A DNA stretch of 34,752 nucleotides from Schlegelella_A sp038225015. GTDB lineage: Bacteria; Pseudomonadota; Gammaproteobacteria; Burkholderiales; Burkholderiaceae_C. Numbering within the stretch: the first letter of the stretch is position 1; each line of letters begins with the position of its first letter. Below the pieces are notes generated by a model, which searched no databases, was not told the origin of the DNA, and was given only the letters and a program-made list of their open reading frames with translations. The stretch covers positions 1-34,752 of the forward strand of contig JBBRFB010000019.1 of NCBI GenBank assembly GCA_038225015.1. The letters run 5' to 3'. Made by a program: the position numbers and the translations under genes. Positions 27,193-34,580 of this stretch are shown here, in pieces.

Positions 27193-28650
27193 CTAGAGCG
27201 GCGTACGCATCGTCGGCAGCGCCAGCGGCCGCCGCGGCCGGAAGACCCGGGCACGCGGGTCGAACGCGTCGCGGACGCCGTCGTGGAACAGGTTGGCGGC
27301 GAGAACGAGCGTCACCATGAAGCCGAAGGCGGCGGCGAACGACCACCAGACGACCGGATCGCGGCTCATCTCGTTGCGCGCCAGGTTGATCATGCCGCCG
27401 AAGCTGTTCATCGACGGATCGACGCCGACCCCGACATACGAGAGCACGGCCTCGTAGAGGATGAGCGAGGAGAAGTCGAGCACGGTCACGATCAGCATGA
27501 GGTGGGCGACGTTCGGGAAGATGTGCCTCGCCATGATGCGCAGGCTGCCGATGCCGAAGGCGTTGGCGGCCTGCACGTACTCGAGCGTGCGCAACTTCAT
27601 CGTTTCGGCGCGCAGCAGCCGGCACAGCGTCGCCCAGTTCGTCAGCCCGAGCACCGCGCAGAGGAGGAAGAGCTTCAGGTCGGCGCGCTCGACACCGGTC
27701 TCGAACATCTCCGGGTGCTTGTCGAGGAAGACCTGGACCATGAGCACGCAGGCGGCGATGAGCAGCACGTTCGGCACCGAGGAGAACAGGGTGTAGAGGT
27801 ACTGGATGACCTCGTCGACCCAGCCGCGGAAGTAGCCGGCCATGATGCCGAGCGATACCGCCACCGGGAGTGTCGCCACGGTGGCCAGGGTGCCGATCAC
27901 GAACGCGGTGCGGATGCTCTTCAGCGCCTGGTAGAGGACGTCATTGCCGGTCAGGTCGGAGCCGAGCACGTGGTAGTGGTTCATGAGCATCACGGTGGGG
28001 CCGCCGAGAACCGCGAGCACGCCGAGCGTGACGATGCCGGCGCGCCACGGAATCGGCAGCGCCCCGCGCCGGATGGCCGAGGCCGCCGCCGGCCAGCCGA
28101 GGCCTTCGCTGCGGGCCACGGCGGCGACCAGCGCCGCCGAGAGCAGCGCTGCGACCAGCAGGCCGATCGCCAGCCCGGCCCCCGCGCGTGCCGCGACGTC
28201 GCCGGCCCACTGGTGCTCGGGATCGGTGAGGTGCGAGCCGCCGTGAACGAGGCGCGGCGCGACCCGCCGCACCTCGCCGTCGACGGTGACCGATTCCTTG
28301 GTGAAGCCGACGTAGGCCAGGGGCCGCGAGTACGTGGCCTCTCGCGTCTCGATGAGTCCCGACAGGGCAAGATCGAGCAGCGAGCGCGTGCGCGTGTCGT
28401 AGGCCACGGCGCCAGCCCTGGCGCCAGCCGCCGGCGGCAGCAGCGATCGATAGTGGACGCTGTCGAGCAGCGTCACCGCCAGGCAGGCGGCGAGCACGAT
28501 CGACGACGACAGGGCCGCCGGGTCGCGGAAGACCTTGCCCCAGCTCGCCGCCATGTCGCGGTTGCGGCGCACGGCAACGGCATAGACAACGAGGCCAATC
28601 ATCAGCAGCCACATCGCGGCATCGGTCCAGAGGAGCACGAACTTCGGCAA
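27193..28650 (-). CDS. Peptide-type ABC transporter permease with enlarged N-terminal region
   Basis: Inner-membrane permease of the DppC/YejE type, 485 residues. The last 270 or so form the standard BPD_transp_1 domain with the EAA loop VQAANAFGIGSLRIMARHIF (binds the ATPase) and FSSLILYEAVLSYVGVGVDP, typical of this family. The first 215 or so residues are additional: about three membrane helices (AAMWLLMIGLVVYAVAV, SSSIVLAACLAVTLLDSV, and the AGLAIGLLVAALLSAALVAA run) flanking a soluble loop of about 90 residues. Usual length is about 300-340. The frame begins with TTG at 28650, 12 bases after the first permease; internal GTG or ATG starts are possible but would cut the first helix. Confidence 0.9.
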   Translation of the reverse strand: MPKFVLLWTDAAMWLLMIGLVVYAVAVRRNRDMAASWGKVFRDPAALSSSIVLAACLAVTLLDSVHYRSLLPPAAGARAGAVAYDTRTRSLLDLALSGLIETREATYSRPLAYVGFTKESVTVDGEVRRVAPRLVHGGSHLTDPEHQWAGDVAARAGAGLAIGLLVAALLSAALVAAVARSEGLGWPAAASAIRRGALPIPWRAGIVTLGVLAVLGGPTVMLMNHYHVLGSDLTGNDVLYQALKSIRTAFVIGTLATVATLPVAVSLGIMAGYFRGWVDEVIQYLYTLFSSVPNVLLIAACVLMVQVFLDKHPEMFETGVERADLKLFLLCAVLGLTNWATLCRLLRAETMKLRTLEYVQAANAFGIGSLRIMARHIFPNVAHLMLIVTVLDFSSLILYEAVLSYVGVGVDPSMNSFGGMINLARNEMSRDPVVWWSFAAAFGFMVTLVLAANLFHDGVRDAFDPRARVFRPRRPLALPTMRTPL

Positions 28651-28662
28651 GGCGGCGAGTCC

Positions 28663-29646
28663 TCAGGTCAGGCGAACGCGCGGATCGACCCACGTGTAGG
28701 CGATGTCGATCAGGATGTAGGTCGCGATGTAGAGCAGCGAGCCGACGAAGACCATCGTCCGCACGACCGCGAAGTCCTGCTTGGTGATCGCCTCGATGAC
28801 GTAGGCGCCGAGGCCGGGCAGGCCGAAGAAGCTCTCGAACACGAGGCTGCCGAGAAAGACGTACGGCAGGTAGCTGCCGGCGCTGGTGATGATCGGGATG
28901 AGCGCATTGCGCAGGACGTGGCGAACCAGCACCGACACCTCCGCCAGCCCCTTGGCACGAGCGGTCCGAACGTAGTCCTTGCCGGTTTCCTCGAGGAACA
29001 TCGCCCGGTAGAGCCGAGCCTCGCTGCCGAGCCGCGCCAGCAGCGACAGGCCGATCGGCAGGGCAAGGAACTTGACGACGTCGATCCCCGAGGAATAGCC
29101 CGAGATCGGCGCCAGCTTGAGCACCCGCGAGAACAGGAACTGGCCGACGATGATGTAGAAGAGCGCCGAGATCGAGAGCATGACGACGCAGGCCACCACG
29201 CCCCAGAAGTCGAGCCTCGTGTGGCGAAACATCACCAGCTGCAGCGCGAAGGCCGTGCTCGCGATGACCTGCAGCACGAAGAGCGGCAGAGCGAGCTGCA
29301 GGCTCACCCACATCCGCGTCGCCACCTCGTGGCCGATGTCGCCTGCGCTCTCTGAATCGGCACGGCCGAAGTCGAGCTTGAACAGCGAGATCGACCGGTC
29401 CCAGAAGATGGTGTCGGTGACGCGCTCGACGCCATTCTTCGCCGGATTCAGCCAGAGCGGCTTGTCGTAGCCGCGTTCGGCCTTCCACTTGTCGATCACC
29501 GCCTGGTTGACGTGCTTGCCGCCGATGTTCAGGCGGGCCATGTCGTCGGGCGTGTTGACCGTGAAGAAGAGGAAGAACGTCGCCAGGTTGACACCCAGCA
29601 GGATGAGCGCACCGTAGAGGACGCGGCGAACGACGTAGGCGCCCAT
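28663..29646 (-). CDS. Peptide-type ABC transporter permease (DppB/YejB type)
   Basis: A 327-residue inner-membrane permease. The N-terminal helix RRVLYGALILLGVNLATFFL and the BPD_transp_1 domain with EAA loop TARAKGLAEVSVLVRHVLRN and FFGLPGLGAYVIEAI match DppB/OppB. Between helices 1 and 2 lies a periplasmic insert (about 45-115, WKAERGYDKPLWLNPAKNGV onward). ATG 29646 shares its A with the stop of the substrate-binding gene (TGATG), so the two are translationally coupled. Confidence 0.94.
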   Translation of the reverse strand: MGAYVVRRVLYGALILLGVNLATFFLFFTVNTPDDMARLNIGGKHVNQAVIDKWKAERGYDKPLWLNPAKNGVERVTDTIFWDRSISLFKLDFGRADSESAGDIGHEVATRMWVSLQLALPLFVLQVIASTAFALQLVMFRHTRLDFWGVVACVVMLSISALFYIIVGQFLFSRVLKLAPISGYSSGIDVVKFLALPIGLSLLARLGSEARLYRAMFLEETGKDYVRTARAKGLAEVSVLVRHVLRNALIPIITSAGSYLPYVFLGSLVFESFFGLPGLGAYVIEAITKQDFAVVRTMVFVGSLLYIATYILIDIAYTWVDPRVRLT

Positions 29647-31898
29647 CAGGCGGGAAGGATCTCGCCGCGGGCGTTCATTCGCTCGCGCCGCCGGAAGCTG
29701 CGCACGGCGACGAGCACCAGCGCCACGACGGCGAGCCCGATCAGGATCATCGGCCACCAGACCGGCTTGTTCCAGACCGCGAGACGGGCCACCCGCTCGG
29801 CCGGGTCGAGCCGCAGGTAGCGGCCCTGGTCGCGGACGAGAATCGCCGGCTTCGAGTTGTAGACCCAGTGCTGCACGGCCGCCGACGAGTAGGGAAAGTA
29901 GCCGAAGCTCCACGGCGCGTCGTCCTGGAGGATCTTCACCATGCGATCGATCAGGTCCTGCTTCTCGGGCCCGTCGTCGAGCGTCTTCATCTGCGCGAAC
30001 AGGCGGTCGTACTCGGGGTTCGCGTAGTTGGCCGTGTTATCGCCGTCGAACCTGGTCTTGCCGTTCGGCCCGTACGACAGGAACAGGAAGTTCTCCGCGT
30101 CCGGATAGTCGGCGTTCCAGCCGAGCCAGAAGACCTGGTACTTGCCCTTTCGCACCTTGTCCTGGAACTGGCCGTTGTCGGTGGCGCGCACCTCGAGCTG
30201 GATGTCGATCTTGGCGAACTGGCGCACGACCCAGTCGATCTCGGGCTTGCGCTCGGGCGTGGCCGGCGCGTAGTAGTCGTAGTTGATGACGAGCGGCTGC
30301 CCTGTCTGGACATCGCGCCCGCTCGGGTAACCCGCCTCGACCATCAGCTTCTTGGCGGCGTCGATCGAGCGCCGCACGGCCTGGCCATCGACCACCTTGT
30401 GCGTGACCGGATCGACGCCTTCGATCGTGCCGAAACGCGAGCCGGGAATGCCCTTGGGCAGCGGGCTCATCGCGACTTCGCCGCCTTTTCTTGGAAAGAC
30501 CTTCGAGAACTCTTCCCAGTCGATGGCGATCGAGATCGCCTGGCGGAGCTTGCGGTTTCGCTCCTGCTGCGCCGGCGTCTCGCCGCGGCCGATCACCGGA
30601 TCGAGCATGTTGAAGCCGATGGTCCAGCTCGTCACGTCGCTGAACCGCGCGAGGCGAAAGCCCTTCTCCTCGTAGTCCTTGCGGACCTCCTCGGAGTCCT
30701 GCATCTCGACGCGGAAGTCCATGCCGGTGTCGACCCGCTCGAACACCTCGACGTCGTAGAAGCCCTGGCGGAATTTCGCCCGTTGCGGCGTGCGCTCGCG
30801 CTCGACGGTCGAGACGTAGCGGTCGACGAACGGCGTCTTCTTGCCGCAATCGTCGAGCAGGCCGGCTTCCTTGTCGCCCGGGGCGCCCTCGCAGGGATAC
30901 GGCTCGCCGCGGTAGTTGGGGTTGCGCGTCATGACGTGACGCCGGTCCTTGATGTACTCCGCCATCATGTACGGGCCGGTTCCCACCGGCCAGATGTCGA
31001 GCGTCAACCCGACCGAGGCCATGCCGGGCTGGGCGTAGAACGCGTCTGCCTCCCACGGCACAGGCGCCATGAAGGTCATCTGCATCCAGTAGCTCCACTG
31101 CGGGTACTTGCCCTTGATGCGGATGCGCAGCAGGTGTTTCTCTGGCGCCGTCGCACCGGCAAGCGGCCACTTGCGGAAGTCGAGAAAAGGCTTGTCCTGG
31201 CTCGATGGATCGAGGCCTTGGCGCAGCTTGGCATCCTCGGTCTTGATGAGCGGTCCGTATTCCTTCAGGCCGACCACGTACTCCGAAAAGATGCCGTAGA
31301 TCGGCGTCGTGATGCGGGTGGTTGCATGTCGCTTGAGGGCATAGACGAAGTCTTCGGCGACCAGTTCGCGCGTGCCGCTCTGTTCGAAGTCGAACGGTGT
31401 CCGCCGGTCGCCCAGATCACCCGGCTTCATGTGGTGATAAAGGTACCTCCCCTGCGCGTCCTTGGCGAACGCCGGGTGGGGCTGGAACAGGATGCCCGGC
31501 TTGATGTGGACGTCGTAGACGCTCTCGGCCACTTGGTCGCCGGCGACGTCGTCGGGCAGCTGCTTGCCGTCCTTGTCGTAGTACCTCGGCTTGACGACCT
31601 CCGTGGCTGTCTTCGGCACCAGCGTGAACGGACGCTTCAGGTAGTGAAAGCCGTAGAGCGGCTCGTAGATCTGATAGGTGAACGGGGTGTCGTTGCTCCA
31701 GTACGAAGCGGTCGGGTCGAGATGGCGCGGCGAGCTCTCGATGTTCGCGCTGAAGATCGTGTTCGACGCCGCAGCGTCGTGCGGCAGTGGGTTGTTGTCG
31801 CAGCCGGCGAGGCCGAGCGCGACCGCGAGGGTCGCGCAGGTTGCCAGGGCACGGCCTCCGCCGGTCCGGCCACCCAGCACTCCCGCCCAAGCACCCAT
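29646..31898 (-). CDS. ABC transporter substrate-binding lipoprotein with C-terminal membrane helix
   Basis: A 750-residue solute-binding protein of the extracellular family 5 (peptide/nickel type), longer than the usual 500-600. The lipobox LAGC puts the lipid-modified Cys at 33, followed by Asp at +2, which in enterobacteria keeps lipoproteins in the inner membrane. Family features: LTLDIWPVGTGPYMMAEYIK, YRGEPYPCEGAPGDKEAGLL, RKLRQAISIAIDWEEFSKVF, YQVFWLGWNADYPDAENFLF. Uniquely the tail holds a transmembrane helix, WWPMILIGLAVVALVLVAVR (about 715-734), then RRRERM, predicted to sit in the inner membrane with a cytoplasmic end. ATG 31898 has an excellent AAGGAGG seven bases upstream. First gene of the importer operon. 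Confidence 0.93.
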   Translation of the reverse strand: MGAWAGVLGGRTGGGRALATCATLAVALGLAGCDNNPLPHDAAASNTIFSANIESSPRHLDPTASYWSNDTPFTYQIYEPLYGFHYLKRPFTLVPKTATEVVKPRYYDKDGKQLPDDVAGDQVAESVYDVHIKPGILFQPHPAFAKDAQGRYLYHHMKPGDLGDRRTPFDFEQSGTRELVAEDFVYALKRHATTRITTPIYGIFSEYVVGLKEYGPLIKTEDAKLRQGLDPSSQDKPFLDFRKWPLAGATAPEKHLLRIRIKGKYPQWSYWMQMTFMAPVPWEADAFYAQPGMASVGLTLDIWPVGTGPYMMAEYIKDRRHVMTRNPNYRGEPYPCEGAPGDKEAGLLDDCGKKTPFVDRYVSTVERERTPQRAKFRQGFYDVEVFERVDTGMDFRVEMQDSEEVRKDYEEKGFRLARFSDVTSWTIGFNMLDPVIGRGETPAQQERNRKLRQAISIAIDWEEFSKVFPRKGGEVAMSPLPKGIPGSRFGTIEGVDPVTHKVVDGQAVRRSIDAAKKLMVEAGYPSGRDVQTGQPLVINYDYYAPATPERKPEIDWVVRQFAKIDIQLEVRATDNGQFQDKVRKGKYQVFWLGWNADYPDAENFLFLSYGPNGKTRFDGDNTANYANPEYDRLFAQMKTLDDGPEKQDLIDRMVKILQDDAPWSFGYFPYSSAAVQHWVYNSKPAILVRDQGRYLRLDPAERVARLAVWNKPVWWPMILIGLAVVALVLVAVRSFRRRERMNARGEILPA

Positions 31899-32003
31899 GC
31901 CCACACCTCCTTGAACCACCGGCGCGGATCGGCGCGCGGCCCCGTCGGCGGACCGGGCGGTGGCTCGTGGCCGGCCGCCGGCGCGACCGGGGCTGATGAT
32001 ACT

Positions 32004-32028
32004 GGGCGCGGCGCCGACAGCCGCGCCC
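32004..32028 (-). terminator. Strong hairpin downstream of the LD-carboxypeptidase gene
   Basis: Perfect 9 bp stem GGGCGCGGC/GCCGCGCCC with a seven-base loop, about 40 bases past the LD-carboxypeptidase stop; no T run follows. It probably ends the tadA operon ahead of the ABC operon. Just beyond, the minus strand has TATCAT at 31997-32002, a possible -10 for the substrate-binding protein gene. Confidence 0.5.
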
Positions 32029-32067
32029 GGCGTGAGTACCGGCGCGTGTGCCGACGCCGGTGCCGGC

Positions 32068-33003
32068 TCAGTGTCCGGGCCGCAGTCCGTGGCCCCAGGC
32101 GATGAAGGCGTCGCGCCCGGACACCGCCAGGGTGACGCGGGCGCCGACCGGCAGGCAGACCTTGGTCTCGACGTGGCCGAACGGCAGGCCCGTGAGGATC
32201 GGCGTCGTCGTGGCGGCACGAATGCGCTCGATCGCCGCCGGCAGCGAATAGCCACGGTCGAGCGGCGACTTCTTCCAGGCCGTGAAGGCGCCGAGAACGA
32301 TCGCGCGCTGCGCATCGAGAACGCCCGCCTGCTGCAGTTGCAGCAGGTTGCGCTCGATCCGGTACGGGTGCTCGTTGGCATCCTCGAGAAAGAGGATGCC
32401 GCCCTTGACGCGCGGCATGTGCGGCGTGCCGAGCAGCGAATTGACGACGCAGAGGTTGCCGCCCCAGAGCACACCGCGCACGTCGAGCCCGTCGAATCCG
32501 GCACCGCAGCGAAACCCGACGGCCTCGAGTACGCCCGACATGGCTTCGACGAAGCAGCTCGCCGTAACCTCGTCGACCCCGCCCTCGGCCGCCGTGCGGC
32601 CGAAGTCGCCCGCGGCCAGCGGCCCGGCCCAGGTGACGCCGCGGGCATGCGCGAGCAGGCCGAGCTGCAGCGAGGTCATGTCGCTGTGGCCGACCCAGCG
32701 CGTGCCGGCGTCGACGCTCTTTGCGATCGCCTGCCAGTCGATGGCGTCGAGCAGGCGGGTCAGGCCGTAGCCGCCGCGCGTCGCCAATGCCACCGAAGGC
32801 GATGTCCGGGCGACGCGGTGGATCGCGGCCAGGCGCGTCGCGTCGTCGCCGGCGAAGCGCTGCAGCCGCGTCGCCGCGTCGGCGTCGACGTCGACGTCGA
32901 AACCGAGCGCGCCCAGTCGACGGGCAGCGCGGCGCAGCGGCGCCGCGCTGCGCAGGACGCCGGCCGGCGAGAACAGGACGAGCCGGCCTGATGCGTCGCT
33001 CAT
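32068..33003 (-). CDS. LD-carboxypeptidase (peptidase S66)
   Basis: A 311-residue S66 serine peptidase, related to LdcA (murein recycling, removing the terminal D-Ala of tetrapeptides) and MccF (microcin C immunity). Motifs: the N-terminal LVLFSPAG, ALATRGGYGLTRLLDAIDW, GHSDMTSLQ (nucleophile Ser), GGNLCVVNSLLGTPHM, LFLEDANEHPYRIERNLLQL (catalytic Glu) and GLPFGHVETK (catalytic His). All three catalytic residues are present. No signal peptide, so cytoplasmic. ATG 33003 overlaps the tadA stop (ATGA). The tadA-LD-carboxypeptidase pairing is common in betaproteobacteria. Confidence 0.93.
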   Translation of the reverse strand: MSDASGRLVLFSPAGVLRSAAPLRRAARRLGALGFDVDVDADAATRLQRFAGDDATRLAAIHRVARTSPSVALATRGGYGLTRLLDAIDWQAIAKSVDAGTRWVGHSDMTSLQLGLLAHARGVTWAGPLAAGDFGRTAAEGGVDEVTASCFVEAMSGVLEAVGFRCGAGFDGLDVRGVLWGGNLCVVNSLLGTPHMPRVKGGILFLEDANEHPYRIERNLLQLQQAGVLDAQRAIVLGAFTAWKKSPLDRGYSLPAAIERIRAATTTPILTGLPFGHVETKVCLPVGARVTLAVSGRDAFIAWGHGLRPGH

Positions 33004-33614
33004 GGGCCGTCGCCCTCGATCTCGCTCGACTCGCCGGCCGGGATCGGCTCGGCAGCGGCGTCGGCCACGCCGCCGGCGGGCTCGCCTGCCACGCCCTGCC
33101 CCGACAACGAAGCCGGCATCGCCGCCTGGACGCGGCGCTGACGAAACTGCTCCCGGCGCTCGGCGAAGAACGAGCGCAGCAGGCCGGCGGCGACATCGGC
33201 GAGCATGCCGCCTTCGACGACGGTGTGGTGGTTGAGCGCGGCGTTGCCGAAGACGTCGATCACCGAGCCGGCGGCACCGGCTTTCGGATCGGGCGCGCCG
33301 TAGACGACCCGCTTCAGCCGGGCATGCAGCAGCGCCATCGCGCACATCGCGCACGGCTCCAGCGTCACGTACAGCTCGCACTCCGGCAGCCGGTAGTTGC
33401 CGAGCAGGTGCGCGGCATGGCGCAGGGCGACGATCTCGGCGTGGGCGGTCGGATCGTGGTCGGTGATGGGCCGGTTGTAGCCGGTCGCGACGATCTGGCG
33501 CCCCGAGGGAGTCTGCCTGACGATGACGGCGCCGACAGGCACCTCGCCGACGAGCCACGCGTTGTGTGCCTGGTCCAGCGCCAGGCGCATCGGCGAGTCG
33601 TCGACGACGGGCAC
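33000..33614 (-). CDS. tadA: tRNA-specific adenosine deaminase
   Basis: Converts A34 to inosine in tRNA-Arg(ACG). The 204-residue protein has the zinc site His58 with catalytic Glu60 (TAHAEIVAL) and Cys88/Cys91 (LEPCAMCAMALLHAR), followed by YGAPDPKAGAAGSVIDVF and NHHTVVEGGM. E. coli TadA is 167 residues; the extra about 50 form an Ala/Pro/Glu-rich C-terminal tail after FRQRR. GTG 33614 is chosen (three bases after the upstream hypothetical stops); an ATG at 33590 would lose eight residues. A decayed second tadA lies at 34144-34505. Confidence 0.95.
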   Translation of the reverse strand: MPVVDDSPMRLALDQAHNAWLVGEVPVGAVIVRQTPSGRQIVATGYNRPITDHDPTAHAEIVALRHAAHLLGNYRLPECELYVTLEPCAMCAMALLHARLKRVVYGAPDPKAGAAGSVIDVFGNAALNHHTVVEGGMLADVAAGLLRSFFAERREQFRQRRVQAAMPASLSGQGVAGEPAGGVADAAAEPIPAGESSEIEGDGP

Positions 33615-33617
33615 CGT

Positions 33618-33947
33618 CTAGCGATCGGCGCCGGCGTTGCGCGCCATGCCCTTCTGCAGGGCCTGGGTCGTCCGGTCGCGGGCCAGCTGCTGCAGGTTCT
33701 GCGACTGCTGCGGGACGGTGAGCGCGTTCGAAACGCCGGCCACCGCCCCCGGCACGCCGCCGGGGATGGCGTAGGTGGCGCCGTCGCGGTCGCCCCCGGC
33801 TCGCGGCTCGTCCTGGGCCGCCGCTGCGGCCGCCGCGCTGGCCCGCGTGACCGAGCTGCCATTGAGCGCATGCAGCTGCGTCTTCATCAACGACGACACG
33901 ATCGCCAGCACGACCACCAGCGACAACAGACCGAATACGTACTTCAT
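33618..33947 (-). CDS. Small single-membrane-helix hypothetical protein
   Basis: A 109-residue protein not assignable to a named family. MKYVFGLLSLVVVLAIVSSL is an uncleaved-looking membrane helix, followed by a flexible Ala/Gly/Pro stretch (SAAAAAAAQDEPRAGG, GGVPGAVAG) and a Gln/Arg-rich C-terminal helix (SQNLQQLARDRTTQALQKGM). ATG 33947 has a GGAGGG ribosome-binding site. It is first in the tadA-LD-carboxypeptidase operon. Likely an inner-membrane anchored periplasmic protein; function unknown. Confidence 0.8.
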   Translation of the reverse strand: MKYVFGLLSLVVVLAIVSSLMKTQLHALNGSSVTRASAAAAAAAQDEPRAGGDRDGATYAIPGGVPGAVAGVSNALTVPQQSQNLQQLARDRTTQALQKGMARNAGADR

Positions 33948-34096
33948 CGGTGCCCTCCAACCGGCCGGACGCGGCCGTCACTGCAGACGCTAGTGTGCCG
34001 GATGGACAATCGGCCGCGTGTGTACTTTGTCGCGGCCCGCAGGATGAGGCCGGATGTCGATCGACGGGTCGTCGGCGAGGCACGCCACGCGCGCGA

Positions 34097-34150
34097 CTAC
34101 TCCCACTCGATCGTCGCCGGCGGCTTGGAGGACACGTCGTAGGTCACGCG
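34097..34150 (-). pseudogene. guaA: Terminal 3' fragment of GMP synthase gene
   Basis: Minus strand encodes RVTYDVSSKPPATIEWE then TAG. This is the extreme C-terminus of GMP synthase (E. coli ends VVYDISGKPPATIEWE). Upstream of the Arg at 34148-34150 the frame continues as unrelated Ser/Arg-rich codons, so the other 500 or so residues are absent and a junction lies near 34150. It cannot be an active gene. The intact guaA must be elsewhere, or the 3' end here was left after a rearrangement. guaA next to tadA is a familiar betaproteobacterial order. Confidence 0.8.
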
Positions 34151-34505
34151 TTCGCGCTCATCGCTCGGACTCGTTGCCGATCTTGAGCGACTCCCCGGCC
34201 GGGGGTCGCGGCCAGCGCTTCGTCGCCGGCGGGGGTCGTCGGCGGCGCGGCACGTCGCTGTCGATACGGCACGCGCGACTTGAGGAAGAACAATCGCAGC
34301 ACTTCCGCCGAGGCCTCGGCGAGGACGCCGCCAACCACCTCGGTGTGGTGGTTCAGGGCCGGCGTGTCGAAAGACAGTCGATCACCGATCCGGCGCCGCC
34401 CGCCTTGGGGTCCAGCGCGCCGCAGTCGACGCGCTTTACGCAGGCGTGCAGCAGCGCCATCACGCATATCGCGCAGGGCTCCAGCATGGCGTAGATCTCG
34501 CACCA
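34144..34505 (-). pseudogene. tadA: Frameshifted, 5'-truncated second copy of tadA
   Basis: Minus strand from about 34502 reads CEIYAMLEPCAICVMALLHA and CVKRVDCGALDPKAGGAGSV, matching residues 79-118 of the intact TadA (CELYVTLEPCAMC...), then after the Asp at 34377-34379 a net two-base shift moves the reading frame and the match resumes as PALNHHTEVVGGVLAEASAE and LRLFFLKSRVPYRQRR. The N-terminal half with the HAE zinc motif is missing; homology starts at 34505, next to a hairpin. The copy differs from intact TadA at many positions, so it is not a recent duplication. The Cys pair is retained but the protein would be inactive. Confidence 0.85.
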
Positions 34506-34508
34506 TGA

Positions 34509-34536
34509 GCACGGCGCCCGAGGGTAGGCGCCGTGC
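34509..34536 (-). terminator. Hairpin after the partial gene at the right edge
   Basis: Perfect 10 bp stem GCACGGCGCC/GGCGCCGTGC, eight-base loop, about 45 bases past the stop of the partial CDS on the minus strand. No T run follows. It sits directly at the truncated end of the tadA remnant. Confidence 0.5.
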
Positions 34537-34580
34537 AGGAGGGAGTGTGCCGGATCGCGTCGCTGCCGGCAGTTTCGCGC

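Noticed and set aside
25293..29355. Very long plus-strand open frames (up to about 970 codons) opposite the ABC transporter genes
   Set aside because: They are antisense to genes with complete family motifs; the Arg/Asp/Glu/His/Ala-rich, low-hydrophobic translations are typical of antisense frames in high-GC DNA.
34144..34512. A 122-codon hypothetical gene at 34144-34512
   Set aside because: Its first third is out of frame with the TadA homology that the DNA still encodes, so it is better read as a frameshifted tadA remnant.
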